A stretch of DNA of 43,232 nucleotides from an uncultured Collinsella sp. (GCA_902492855.1 CABUMU010000001.1:1-43232); one strand, 5' to 3'; shown: positions 31,487 through 39,964, counted from the stretch's first letter. The notes: a model not told the origin generated them from the letters alone. Program-made: numbers and translations.

Positions 31487-31514
31487 TCAACATCAACCAT
31501 GTACCGCTCGGCCC

Positions 31515-31958
31515 CTACGCAAGCTTTGCGCCGACGATCTTTGCTGCTGCCGGCTTGTCGAAGTTGCCGCCGGTGGCCTTGCCGAGTGCGCCCATAACCT
31601 GGCCCATTTGCTTCTTGGACGTGGCGCCCAGCTCGGCGATGACCTGCTCGATCAGAGCCTCGAGCTCCTCGCCCGAAACCTGCGCGGGCAGCAGGCTCTC
31701 CAGAATCTTGACCTGCTCGGTCAGGTTGTCGGTACGCTCCTGGTCGGTACCGGCCTTAATGGACATCTCCAGCGTCTCGCTCGTCTGCTTAATCAGACGC
31801 TTGATCATGCTGTTGACGTCTTCCTCGGTCACGTCGCGGCGCTCGTTAACCTCGATATTCTTCACCTCGGCCTTGACCTGGCGAATGATAGACAGGCGAA
31901 CCTTGTCCTTGGCCTTCATGGCCGCGATCATTTCCTTCTGCAGCTCTTCGTTAGTCAT
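31515..31958 (-). CDS. GatB/YqeY domain protein
   Basis: 147 residues covering the whole YqeY family: TNEELQKEMIAAMKAKDKVRLSIIR at the start, LLPAQVSGEELEALI in the middle and MGQVMGALGKATGGNFDKPAAAKIV at the end. The domain resembles the tRNA-binding tail of GatB, the amidotransferase subunit, but its free-standing role is not settled. The ATG has AGGAGG 7 nt upstream; a longer in-frame start has no such site. It follows the foldase gene by 54 nt. Confidence 0.93.
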   Translation of the reverse strand: MTNEELQKEMIAAMKAKDKVRLSIIRQVKAEVKNIEVNERRDVTEEDVNSMIKRLIKQTSETLEMSIKAGTDQERTDNLTEQVKILESLLPAQVSGEELEALIEQVIAELGATSKKQMGQVMGALGKATGGNFDKPAAAKIVGAKLA

Positions 31959-32012
31959 CTGCAAATCCTCCTCAATAGTGCGGGCGGCACTCACGCGAGC
32001 GCCGCCCCATGA

Positions 32013-33236
32013 TTACTTAGTCGTCGACGAATCGTCGGTCGGACTCTTGGTGACGCCCTTCAGGCTGACGTTGTACGGCACGTCCTTGGGCATGGGGTTA
32101 ACGGTGATGTCGGCGTCCTTCTTGTACTGCTCCAGCCACTCGCTGTACGCGGTGCTTGCCGCCTGCGTCTTCACCACGTTGGAGACGTACTTCTTGATCT
32201 CCTTGGGCACCTGCTTAATGTCATCGACCTGATTATCGACATGGAAGTAGTCGGTGCACTTGATGATGTGATAACCATAGGTCGACTCGACGACGTCGCT
32301 CACATCGCCCTTATTGAGTCCCCCGAGTGCCGCCTGATAGCTGTCGACGAAGGTAGTGAGCTTGTCCCAGCCCACATCGCCCTTCTTCTCCTTGGAGCCG
32401 GTGTCGTCAGAGTACTGCTTCACGGCATCCTCAAAGCTCAGCTCGCCGGAGTTGATCTTGTCCAGGCACTCCTGCGCCTTGGCCTTGGCGGCAGCCTTGT
32501 CCTCGTCGGAAGCGTCGGAATCGACCTTGATCAGGATATTCGACGAGCGACGGGCATCGTTGTAGTTGGACAGGTTCTCATTGATGTAATCGACAATCTC
32601 GCTGTCCTTGGGCTTGCTGGTGGGTGCCACGGCATCCTTGAGCTTCTGCTGCGCCAGGCTCTCCTTGAGCGAATCCTTGTAGGTGTCCTCGGTGTAGCCG
32701 TAGGTCTTAAGCGTCTTCTTAAAGGTCTTGGCACCGCCCGCGCTCTTGCACGCGTCCTTCCAAGCCTTCTCGACCTCCTTGTCCGACACCGTCACGCCGT
32801 TTTCCTTCTGCGCCTGCTGAAGCAGAATCTGCTGCGCGTAGGAGTCGATGAGCTGCTTGCGGTACTTCTTGGGTGTGAGGTCGTTGTCGACCAGGTACTG
32901 TGCCCAGTCCTTGTCCTTGGTGTAGCCGTAGGACGTGCGCATGCTCATGATCTGCTTGGTCACGGTGTCCTCGGTGAGGTTGGTGCCGTTGATGGTGGCA
33001 GCCACGCCACCAGTAAGCTTATAGCCCGAGCTGGCACTTTCGGTCTGCGACATCAGGCCGGAGCACGCCATGGCCGAGACGGAGAGCAGCATCGCCAGCA
33101 CGCCGATAACCACCAGGACAATCTTGACGGTCTTGGACACATAGGTCTTGCGCTGCTTTTTACGAGAGCTGGAGGCGGCGCGGGACCGTTGCTCGGACGT
33201 CGGCGCGACCTCGGGGTTCTTTTTCTTATTTGCCAT
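32013..33236 (-). CDS. PpiC-type peptidylprolyl isomerase / PrsA-SurA-like foldase
   Basis: 407 residues: a basic cytoplasmic N-terminus of about 36, one hydrophobic segment VKIVLVVIGVLAMLLSVSAM (about 37-56) acting as an uncleaved anchor or signal, then an extracytoplasmic SurA-N-like helical region and a parvulin domain. The parvulin part is seen in ARRSSNILIKV, LSFEDAVKQYSDDTGS, KGDVGWDK and STYGYHIIKCTD. An AMAC site after the hydrophobic segment is a poor lipobox. It probably helps secreted proteins fold at the cell surface. First gene of the pair with YqeY. Confidence 0.9.
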   Translation of the reverse strand: MANKKKNPEVAPTSEQRSRAASSSRKKQRKTYVSKTVKIVLVVIGVLAMLLSVSAMACSGLMSQTESASSGYKLTGGVAATINGTNLTEDTVTKQIMSMRTSYGYTKDKDWAQYLVDNDLTPKKYRKQLIDSYAQQILLQQAQKENGVTVSDKEVEKAWKDACKSAGGAKTFKKTLKTYGYTEDTYKDSLKESLAQQKLKDAVAPTSKPKDSEIVDYINENLSNYNDARRSSNILIKVDSDASDEDKAAAKAKAQECLDKINSGELSFEDAVKQYSDDTGSKEKKGDVGWDKLTTFVDSYQAALGGLNKGDVSDVVESTYGYHIIKCTDYFHVDNQVDDIKQVPKEIKKYVSNVVKTQAASTAYSEWLEQYKKDADITVNPMPKDVPYNVSLKGVTKSPTDDSSTTK

Positions 33237-33300
33237 GTTTGGCCTTTCGCATCACGAATCGAACAAACGCCATTGTGTCACAACGCAGCCCCCGCGGCAC

Positions 33301-33412
33301 ACCTGGTGCATGGGGGACGGGTTAATCTGCACCATTTTGGTGCAAAGGGGACAGGTCTGGCAGTTGACAGTTAGGGACGTTCCTTTTCTGCCGGCAGTTT
33401 GGGACAGTCCCC
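33301..33412. repeat. REP-like intergenic hairpins with GGGGACAG motifs
   Basis: The 190-bp gap between the foldase and EIIA genes holds TGCACCATTTTGGTGCA, a GGGGACAG copy at 33347-33354 and TTGGGGACTGTCCCAAA in complement at about 33398-33413. These are small imperfect palindromes of the kind dispersed between genes; no coding potential is seen. Confidence 0.55.
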
Positions 33413-33423
33413 AAGTGCCGACC

Positions 33424-33891
33424 CTAAAAGTGGCGGCGGATGGCATCGACCATGCCTTGGCACGTGGTCTGGCCGAGCACATCGGCTGCGGCGTCGGCAT
33501 CCATAAAGATATTCATAAGCGCTTGCAGGGCTTCGACCTGGCCGCCCGGCTCGGCAATGCCCAGATTGATGATGATCTGCGCCGGCACCGGGGCACCCAT
33601 GCCCGCCATGGCATTAAACGTCACGGTCGATGCGGGCTTCACCACCGCGATATAGGGCTTAGCCACAAACCCCGGATCGGTGTGCGGGATGGCGATGTTG
33701 GCCGCCGGCATGGCAAGGCCCGTGGGATAGGCATCCTCGCGCGCGCGGACGGCATCGAGCCAACCGGATGTAATGTAGCCGCGCGGGGCAAGCTCACCCT
33801 CGAGGCGCGCAAACACCTCACCCGGCGTCGCGCACTCCCAATCAAAAAACACCAGCTCAGGCGAGAATAGCATCTCGGCGTTATCCGCCAT
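33424..33891 (-). CDS. Orphan PTS sugar transporter EIIA (fructose/galactitol type)
   Basis: A 155-residue EIIA domain of the mannitol/fructose/galactitol superfamily, which receives phosphate from HPr and passes it to EIIB. NIAIPHTD contains the phosphorylatable His (about residue 70), and KPASTVTFNAMAG and INLGIAEPGGQVEAL fit the rest of the fold. No EIIB, EIIC or sugar enzyme lies beside it, so it may be regulatory or serve components elsewhere. The start is the ATG of MADNAE with GGAGG 5 nt upstream; the longer frame would run into the PIN-toxin gap. Confidence 0.88.
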   Translation of the reverse strand: MADNAEMLFSPELVFFDWECATPGEVFARLEGELAPRGYITSGWLDAVRAREDAYPTGLAMPAANIAIPHTDPGFVAKPYIAVVKPASTVTFNAMAGMGAPVPAQIIINLGIAEPGGQVEALQALMNIFMDADAAADVLGQTTCQGMVDAIRRHF

Positions 33892-33956
33892 ACCGTCCTC
33901 CAAAGTTGCATGAGGTTCACAATGCCCCATATGATAGCGAAACGAGACAGGCAAGG

Positions 33957-34424
33957 TTAGTTTAGGATCCCAATCATATCGAGTGCGCGGGCAGGCGTCA
34001 GGCAAACTTCGGGCATCTCCTCCAGCATGCGCCGGTCGCTCGTGACTACGTAGTCAACGTCTGCCGTCTCGCCCGAAGCGATGATGAGGTTGTCTTCAAG
34101 ATCCGGCATGCGCTTGCCAAGCATGCGCGCCATCTCGCACTCTGCCAACGAAAGCGGAGAGGCGGTTGCCACCTGCATCATGTGCTCAATGCAGGCCCAT
34201 GACGCCGAGGCAAACGACACGTTCATCCCATTCACGTTCCGCCGGGCTAGACGCCGAGGCAAAAGATAGAATACATCCTTTGCCGTCGTTGGCGCATACA
34301 GAAGGTCGATCTTTCCTGCCTCGGCCAGTTCAACCAATCTTCTCGCTTCGTCGAACGCCCCCTCTTGCAGGTAATAATCGAGCCAAACGTTCGTATCTAC
34401 CAAGAGATGCTTTGCCTCAATCAT
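33957..34424 (-). CDS. PIN-domain toxin (VapC-like)
   Basis: 155 residues with a PIN ribonuclease fold: LLVDTNVWLDYYL (first Asp at about 10), a middle acidic position, EDNLIIASGETADVDYVVTSDRRML at the end with the last metal-binding Asp. Such toxins cut tRNA or rRNA when freed from their antitoxin. The ATG shares its A with the TGA of the antitoxin gene, so translation is coupled; a TTG two codons earlier is also in frame. The partner is a RelB-like rather than a VapB-like protein. Confidence 0.87.
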   Translation of the reverse strand: MIEAKHLLVDTNVWLDYYLQEGAFDEARRLVELAEAGKIDLLYAPTTAKDVFYLLPRRLARRNVNGMNVSFASASWACIEHMMQVATASPLSLAECEMARMLGKRMPDLEDNLIIASGETADVDYVVTSDRRMLEEMPEVCLTPARALDMIGILN

Positions 34425-34765
34425 CAGCAATTCGCCTCGATGTCGGCAATCATCGCATCATACATATCATCCCGTACGGCATCCCAGTCTTCCGCCGAAG
34501 ATTCGGCCGGTGCAAAATCCGACGCGCTCAGCCCCAACGAAGAAAAAGCCAGGCCACTTCCCTGCTCGGCCAGACTCTCCGCACGGGATGCCTCGCGCTT
34601 ATCCGCTACCATAAATCCCGGCAACGTTTGATGCTCGACGAGATAGGCCCAAAGCGCACGAATGGCATCGCTCGGCCCCAATCCATTGCGAGTGAGGACC
34701 GCATCGCCACCAGCTTTGAGCATAGGATCGATTCGCGTGTTGAGCTGCACTGTTGCTGTACCCAT
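34424..34765 (-). CDS. RelB/DinJ-type ribbon-helix-helix antitoxin
   Basis: 113 residues. The N-terminal TATVQLNTRIDPMLKAGGDAVL-NGLGPSDAIRALWAYL is a ribbon-helix-helix DNA-binding unit of the RelB/DinJ type. The C-terminal half is acidic and Ala/Ser-rich (DWDAVRDDMYDAMIADIEA), the likely toxin-neutralising tail. AGGAAGGAG lies before the ATG. It is the first gene of the operon and probably represses it by binding the inverted repeat that overlaps the promoter. Confidence 0.88.
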   Translation of the reverse strand: MGTATVQLNTRIDPMLKAGGDAVLTRNGLGPSDAIRALWAYLVEHQTLPGFMVADKREASRAESLAEQGSGLAFSSLGLSASDFAPAESSAEDWDAVRDDMYDAMIADIEANC

Positions 34766-34781
34766 AGCGGCTCCTTCCTAC

Positions 34782-34817
34782 TTGCTAGCAGTATAGCAAA
34801 CCTGTTAGGTCACACAA
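34782..34817 (-). promoter_or_regulatory. Toxin-antitoxin promoter with operator
   Basis: Minus strand TTGTGT, 16-bp spacer, TATACT as -35/-10. The inverted repeat TTGCTA-6nt-TAGCAA (34782-34799) covers the -10 box and ends 17 bp before the antitoxin start, as expected for autoregulation by the ribbon-helix-helix protein. Confidence 0.6.
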
Positions 34818-34847
34818 AAGGGCCCCGACCGAGAACGGACGAGGCCC
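34816..34847 (-). terminator. Terminator upstream of the toxin-antitoxin operon
   Basis: Minus strand GGGCCTCGTCC-GTTCTC-GGTCGGGGCCC (one U-U mismatch, one G-U) followed by TTTTGTG. It would end transcripts arriving from the cluster at 35050-39964. Confidence 0.75.
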
Positions 34848-34852
34848 TGTCA

Positions 34853-35045
34853 GATTGGTAGTGTCGAGAAAGGTGGTGTAGCGCCCGATCCGAAGCGAGT
34901 CGGCCTGGCGTCCAAGAATCTAGAATACGATTGATGCCCTATGCCGCCGACCGGCATATGAAAGCCAGCGGGCCAAAAGCCCCATGGCTTCTAGCCCGCA
35001 GAAACATCGATGTTTCCAAATGATCGTAGCTTGTGCTTCAAGCGC
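34853..35045 (-). other. Structured non-coding stretch, candidate RNA or 3' untranslated region
   Basis: About 190 bp after the small acidic gene. On the minus strand it shows, in order, the perfect palindrome AAACATCGATGTTT (35002-35015), a 14-bp hairpin GCGGGCTAGAAGCC-ATGG-GGCTTTTGGCCCGC split here at the loop (34968-34999), a 6-bp hairpin ATGCCG/CGGCAT (34941-34957), and then the terminator at 34816. No convincing promoter or gene was found. It could be a processed 3' RNA, an independent small RNA or a dispersed repeat. Confidence 0.45.
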
Positions 35046-35049
35046 TTTT

Positions 35050-35241
35050 CTACGCTACCGGCGGATGCAAATCCCAATCGGGAAAGCAGTTTGCGAAGCC
35101 CGTGAGATTTTGGGTCAAAACATTGTTCTCAGCTTGCTTCAGTCGCTCGTCCTCTTCAAACAGACTATCGAGCTCGCTCAATGCATCGAGGTCCTGCATT
35201 GCAGCATCGTTATGGTCGAAATCAGTCACTTCATCAGCCAT
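35050..35241 (-). CDS. Small acidic hypothetical protein
   Basis: 63 residues, strongly acidic in the first half (MADEVTDFDHNDAAMQDLDA, LFEEDERLKQ), with no recognised motif and no membrane segment. The start at MADE has GGAG 8 nt upstream; an ATG six codons earlier lacks a site. It follows the coiled-coil membrane protein gene by 43 nt and is the last gene of that operon, so it may be an accessory of the same complex. Confidence 0.55.
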   Translation of the reverse strand: MADEVTDFDHNDAAMQDLDALSELDSLFEEDERLKQAENNVLTQNLTGFANCFPDWDLHPPVA

Positions 35242-35284
35242 CTTTTTCACTCCATTCATGGATTATCGAGACAAATCCTACCGG

Positions 35285-36940
35285 CTAGGCAACCTTTTCA
35301 AGCTTAAGCAGGTCGCTGCGCTCGGCCGCAGCTTCCTTCGCGCTCTTCCACTGATTAAGCGCCAGATCGATCTCGGAACAGCCTTCCTGGATGCGTTTGG
35401 AGTATTTGGCCTCAATCTCTTCTGCCTCCGTAGCGCGCTGCTTGCCCGAGAGGCTCGTCTTTACTAGACAATAGCCAGCCCCCGCAAGAAGCAGAATGCC
35501 AATAACCTGGTTTACAAACGCAAAGAAAGCTACTCCCAAAACAGCGAGGACAACGGCCGCTATCTTGTGGCTCTTGTTGCCCTTCGCAACCTTGACATCA
35601 AGCTCAGCGAGCTCCTTTTTCTTCTCTTCACCGACATAGCGAACATAATCGCCGCGCAGCGCATTACCCTCATCGCCGGTAACCGCCCTGCTTGTCCATC
35701 CGTCGAAGTCAAGGGTGATCGCCTGCGGAAATTCGGGGATGTCGCTCTTGCGATACCGGTTGAAACCACCGTTGATATAGGAACCCAAAAACTGAATCGC
35801 GGTCTTCTTCTTATGCACATCCACAGACGCACTCTGGTCGCGCATCGAGCGTGTCATCTGGTCGATGATGTTCATCGTCTGCTGACGCTTCTCATCGCGG
35901 CGACGATTGACGAGCTCTCGGGCGCGCTCCACGTCTCCGCCAAATGCCTTGACCGCAAGAAGATACTCCTCCTGGCGGCGCAAATTTCGCTCCTTGGAGT
36001 CATCGGAGTTAACGAGCTCCATCAAATGCCTGTCAACCTGCTCGGCAAGCGTCCTCTCGTCAACATCAGAAGCCTTGAGGTCGGCGAAGTCATTGGAGAT
36101 GCTCTCGATTGCCTCGACTTTTCCGAGATACTTATTGATGTAGTCAAACTCCTTGACCACCACCTTGAGCGCCGGATATCTCGAACTCATATCCTCCTCG
36201 TAGCCGGTAAAGTACTCCGCCCATGACTCTGACTGCTCATTCTCGAACTCAGGGCTCTGATTTCTGATCTGCTCGATCCAGCCCGCCATATAGTCGTCGC
36301 ACAGGTGCTTTTCGTCGGTTCCAAAGATGCCGTTGATATAGGCATCGATGTAGACCATCGCATCGGCATCGATGCGGGCGGCGTTTTGCGTCGAGAAGTA
36401 GCGCGCTAACCATTCGTAGCACGTAGCCGTGCGGTTATTACGTCTGCAGATCAGAGCCATCGCAAGCGACGTGTGCTCGTTGTCACGTTTGACAGCCTCG
36501 CGTATTGCGCGCTCTGCAAGATCTCGGTTGTTGTTGATCCATGCCGCAAGGGCAACCAGGACAGGTGCCAGCCAGTAGTCCGGGGTAGAGATCATTAACT
36601 CCTCGGAGACCGTCGAAATCGTCGCCTTGCGCACGAGCGCCGCATCGGTTGCCTGGAGAATACCGACCATGGTGTTTCGAACCACTGAGTAGTTGCCGAA
36701 CTTTTTGTCCATCTCCTGCCGGACGCTCACGAGCTCCGTAGTCGCCTGCTCAAGTGCGGCGGTACGACGCTGCTCGAGCATCATCTCGAGAAAGTCCTTT
36801 CGGAGCTTTTTAAGGTCCTTCCGCACTTCCTCCATTTGCGATTCGACCTTATCGACCTTCGTGGTCATCTGGTCAACTTTTGTTCCAATAGCGGCGATCC
36901 TGCGCTCGATAAGGACAGTATCTACTCCCGAATCACTCAT
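35285..36940 (-). CDS. Large coiled-coil protein with two C-terminal membrane segments
   Basis: 551 residues, family not recognised. Residues about 10-80 form a heptad-like coiled coil (IGTKVDQMTTKVDKVESQME, then VRKDLKKLRKDFLEMMLEQR). The middle is a soluble helical region. Near residues 460-500 lies a hydrophobic hairpin (HKIAAVVLAVLGVAFFAFVN, then IGILLLAGAGYCLV), followed by a further short coiled coil to the end. AAGGTGGTACAG precedes the ATG. It lies 72 nt after the zinc-ribbon gene and is probably co-transcribed with the SPFH cluster. A membrane-surface scaffold is a reasonable inference, no more. Confidence 0.72.
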   Translation of the reverse strand: MSDSGVDTVLIERRIAAIGTKVDQMTTKVDKVESQMEEVRKDLKKLRKDFLEMMLEQRRTAALEQATTELVSVRQEMDKKFGNYSVVRNTMVGILQATDAALVRKATISTVSEELMISTPDYWLAPVLVALAAWINNNRDLAERAIREAVKRDNEHTSLAMALICRRNNRTATCYEWLARYFSTQNAARIDADAMVYIDAYINGIFGTDEKHLCDDYMAGWIEQIRNQSPEFENEQSESWAEYFTGYEEDMSSRYPALKVVVKEFDYINKYLGKVEAIESISNDFADLKASDVDERTLAEQVDRHLMELVNSDDSKERNLRRQEEYLLAVKAFGGDVERARELVNRRRDEKRQQTMNIIDQMTRSMRDQSASVDVHKKKTAIQFLGSYINGGFNRYRKSDIPEFPQAITLDFDGWTSRAVTGDEGNALRGDYVRYVGEEKKKELAELDVKVAKGNKSHKIAAVVLAVLGVAFFAFVNQVIGILLLAGAGYCLVKTSLSGKQRATEAEEIEAKYSKRIQEGCSEIDLALNQWKSAKEAAAERSDLLKLEKVA

Positions 36941-37012
36941 CTGTACCACCTTTCAGTTTGCACTGTTTAGATCATCCAATAGCTTTAAGCGAGTAAGCGC
37001 CCGCCATCTGCT

Positions 37013-37819
37013 TTATTGAGAGGCCATGCTTCGGTATTGCTCGGACACCTGCTGATAGGCCACAAGAAACTTCTGTTTGTATTGGCTTGCCTTCATCGAA
37101 TTGACGATGCGACCGACGGGCTCCACATAGTGTTCGAAAAAGTACGAAGTCCTTCTTCGTAACGCAAACGAACCAATTTTATAGGGGGACCCGGGGTTCT
37201 CTCTAATGCCCTTGAGTAGTGCAAGACACGTTTTGGGTGTATTGCAGTTGGCGGCAATATCTTGATAGAAACTCTCCCGCTCTGCAGTCATAAAGTCTTC
37301 CGAAGCATACCGCGCTATGCAGAACGGGCACACAGCATCGATAAAGTTCTCAAGTCGAGACCGATCCTCCATGCTCTGCATATTGGCGACCACGAGCGAT
37401 ACCATCTGAACCTCAAAGTCACGCATGTTGTAGAGCGTCGACTCAAACAAGTCGATCAAGTCACGCACCTCATCATATTCGAGAGGGATATCTTCGGCCC
37501 TTTTAAAGAAAACCGTCATCGAACCCGAAAGACCTTCGCAAAACTCATCGCAGTACGCAACCATAAACTGTGCCGCCGCGTTGTCTTGCATCATATTGAG
37601 CACGTCCGCGGCAAATTTGCGGGCCTCCGGGAAGTTGCCGCCCTTAAAAAACTTGATGGCATTGTCCTTGGCAAACGCGATTTTGCCCGTGGCCCCCAGA
37701 CGCGCCCGCGAATAGTACATCTCGCGACCGCACTGGTTGCAATGAACCTTTCGAGTTGCGGGGTCAAACTCGACATCGGTGCTGCCGCAGCCCTCGCAAG
37801 TTATTCCGTTGATTTCCAA
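37013..37819 (-). CDS. TFIIB-type zinc-ribbon protein of the SPFH cluster
   Basis: About 268 residues. The N-terminus has CEGCGS and CNQCGR, a four-cysteine zinc ribbon of the TFIIB/YdjG kind. A second CPFC pair lies in the middle (VCPFCIARY). The rest is helical with no membrane segment seen. The start is uncertain: TTG at 37819 is preferred because GGGGGAAGCTA precedes it at ideal distance; a TTG 6 codons earlier (37837) is also open. Neighbours are the small membrane protein and the coiled-coil protein. The pairing of zinc ribbon, membrane protein and SPFH protein recalls YdjG-YdjH-YdjI of Bacillus subtilis. Confidence 0.72.
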   Translation of the reverse strand: MEINGITCEGCGSTDVEFDPATRKVHCNQCGREMYYSRARLGATGKIAFAKDNAIKFFKGGNFPEARKFAADVLNMMQDNAAAQFMVAYCDEFCEGLSGSMTVFFKRAEDIPLEYDEVRDLIDLFESTLYNMRDFEVQMVSLVVANMQSMEDRSRLENFIDAVCPFCIARYASEDFMTAERESFYQDIAANCNTPKTCLALLKGIRENPGSPYKIGSFALRRRTSYFFEHYVEPVGRIVNSMKASQYKQKFLVAYQQVSEQYRSMASQ

Positions 37820-37873
37820 TAGCTTCCCCCACTTCAACCATCAAAGTGCCCTGGTAAAAAGCAGCGCGAGCCC

Positions 37874-38575
37874 TTATTTGACAGCGGTCAGCGCCGCATT
37901 GCGCTTTTTCCAGATATTGCGCGCATCATGGACAAGGCCAACCGTAACATCTGCCGGCTCATCGGCACTCATGGAATTCGAGACCGCCTCAAGCGCGGCG
38001 GAGAACTGTCGCTCGATCTCTTGAACATGGGGGTGCGACATGTTGGAACTAAAGGAGATGTCATCCTTGAGCCCCTTGAGTTCGGCTTTAACCTGAGCGT
38101 CCTCCGCTACGGCAAGAAGCTGCCCCACATATGATCCGAACTGTGCCGTTTGAACCGTCTTTGCGAGGGCGGCGGCAACCTTTTGGTCTGCCCGGCGGGC
38201 ATAGGAGCCAAGACCCATCTGCACAAGGACAAGCACAACGAGAAGAACAACGTTTGCGACAACCGGGATCGTGCTGCCGCCCCACCCATACGCCACAAAC
38301 GCAAAGTACGTATTGGCAAGAAGGGCAACAACAAAATAGGCACAGCTGGATGCAATCGGCAAATAATGGATTTCGGTCGTGCTTTTGACCGTGGACTGCT
38401 TATCGGACATGGTAGCCGAAATCGAAGCCACCGCAAAAGCCAAAACCCCAAAACCAAGCGACATAGCAAAGACGATAGGGTTCATCAGCGCGTTTTTGCA
38501 GACAAACATGATTACAAGCCACGCCACCAAGACGATTGCCTCGCCCAAAATGACACGTTTAACAGAACCGTTCAT
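37874..38575 (-). CDS. Four-helix membrane protein of the SPFH cluster
   Basis: 233 residues with four hydrophobic segments (about 9-25, 34-54, 73-95 and 102-122), followed by a cytoplasmic helical tail (QVKAELKGLKDDISFSSNMSH, then VQEIERQFSAALEAV). No named family recognised. It starts 12 nt after the SPFH gene stop, so it is translated from the same transcript, and could anchor the SPFH protein at the membrane. Confidence 0.72.
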   Translation of the reverse strand: MNGSVKRVILGEAIVLVAWLVIMFVCKNALMNPIVFAMSLGFGVLAFAVASISATMSDKQSTVKSTTEIHYLPIASSCAYFVVALLANTYFAFVAYGWGGSTIPVVANVVLLVVLVLVQMGLGSYARRADQKVAAALAKTVQTAQFGSYVGQLLAVAEDAQVKAELKGLKDDISFSSNMSHPHVQEIERQFSAALEAVSNSMSADEPADVTVGLVHDARNIWKKRNAALTAVK

Positions 38576-38587
38576 CTTTGTTTCTCC

Positions 38588-39964
38588 TTATTGGATCTTA
38601 GTTCCACAATCGGGGCAGAATTTGGTCCCTTCCGGCAACTCGGCTCCGCAGCTCGGGCACCTTGGCGAGGTCAACCGGTTCCCGCACTCAAGGCAGAACT
38701 TGGCACCGACCGGGTTAAGATGCCCACACGCCAAACACGCAACACCCTGCTCGAGCTTTTGTCCGCATTCCAGGCAGAACTTAGCACCCATCGGATTAAC
38801 GTTTCCGCAACCGGGACACACGAGACCGTTTTGCATACCTGCGGACGCGGAAGCCGTTCCAACCATGGGAGCAACAGCGCCCATGGTCTGGTTGGCCAAG
38901 TTGGAGAAGCCAGCTCCAAATGCACCGCCCATGCCAACGCCCATGCCGAGTCCCATGCCGGCTCCCATGAGGCCCGATGCGGCACTCCCCTCATTGCCCG
39001 CAGCACTCTCCATTACGTCCATGCCGCGCTCCTGCTGATAGTTGTAGCCTTCGCGCGCACGCTTCCTGGCAAGTGCCTCGGACTCGATGTCCATCTGGGC
39101 AGCGTTACCCTGTGCCTCGAGAATGCTCCGCTTACGCTGGATCTTCATCTCGTTGATGGCGGCAAGATCCTCTTCGAAGGGCTTGATGCTGTTGAACGAG
39201 AAGTTATCGAGTGTGAGACCAAACTCATCGAAATAGTTAACGAGCTTGACCTGCATCTGAGACGAGAAGTCGCTCAGATGCGTCGCAATTTTAAGAACGG
39301 AAACCTCCTGGTCAACAATCGCCTTAGCAAGCAAGTCGGGAACATACTCAAGGATTTTTGCCCGCATAAAGGAGGTAAGTTCTTCTCGTGTATAGCGATC
39401 TCGCGTGCCCACGACCTTAACAAGGAACTTCCTCGCCTGAATGGGAACCAGACTCGAGTCATTCTGCTCGATATGCGCACCGAATAAACCAAAGGCACGA
39501 ACGTGAACGTTAACGTCTTCCTCAGGGTCTTGGACGATGATGGGCTCGGTCGTGCCCCAGCGCAGCTCGTTCATGTAGTTGGTATTGATAAAGTACACAA
39601 CGGAATGGAACGCCGAGCTACCGCCGGTAAGCGAATGGGCGGCATTGCGAAACGGGGCGAATCGGCTGTCACCCGTGTCGAGCTTGATCTTGCACGGACC
39701 GACAAACACGCTTACCTGAGAATCGCCGGCACCCGTAGCGTCGGTAGAACTGCCCGCCCCCATATTGTTGGTAAAAACGGCAATCTGTGACTGCGCGACC
39801 TGGAGATAGGACCCGTTGGGAAAATCCTCGTAGGGATAGCGGAATGAGACAAGCGAGGCATCTTCGTCATTGCCAGGTTCCCATTTGATATTATCGACAG
39901 AAAAGGCACCGAGTATTCCGCCGTGCTTTTCTTCCTTTTCGTTATCACTGTGGAACAGAGACAT
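38588..39964 (-). CDS. SPFH-domain protein with three C-terminal zinc ribbons (YdjI-like)
   Basis: 458 residues. Residues about 20-290 are an SPFH/band-7 domain of the type annotated as virion core-like or YdjI (WGTTEPIIVQDPEEDVNVHVRAFG, FLVKVVGTRD, LTLDNFSFNSIKPFEED). A Gly/Met-rich low-complexity region follows (AASGLMGAGMGLGMGVGMGG). The end carries three CxxC-CxxC ribbons, CPGCGN-CLECG, CLACGH-CLECG and CPSCGA-CPDCG. In B. subtilis YdjI works with YdjG and YdjH to recruit PspA to stressed membranes; no PspA is encoded in view. The start has AAAGGAATCAGT upstream. It is the first gene of a five-gene run. Confidence 0.88.
   Translation of the reverse strand: MSLFHSDNEKEEKHGGILGAFSVDNIKWEPGNDEDASLVSFRYPYEDFPNGSYLQVAQSQIAVFTNNMGAGSSTDATGAGDSQVSVFVGPCKIKLDTGDSRFAPFRNAAHSLTGGSSAFHSVVYFINTNYMNELRWGTTEPIIVQDPEEDVNVHVRAFGLFGAHIEQNDSSLVPIQARKFLVKVVGTRDRYTREELTSFMRAKILEYVPDLLAKAIVDQEVSVLKIATHLSDFSSQMQVKLVNYFDEFGLTLDNFSFNSIKPFEEDLAAINEMKIQRKRSILEAQGNAAQMDIESEALARKRAREGYNYQQERGMDVMESAAGNEGSAASGLMGAGMGLGMGVGMGGAFGAGFSNLANQTMGAVAPMVGTASASAGMQNGLVCPGCGNVNPMGAKFCLECGQKLEQGVACLACGHLNPVGAKFCLECGNRLTSPRCPSCGAELPEGTKFCPDCGTKIQ

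Noticed and set aside
34853..35000. Protein fragment of about 45 residues on the minus strand
   Set aside because: Open by chance in a hairpin-rich region; no start with ribosome site and no recognisable family.
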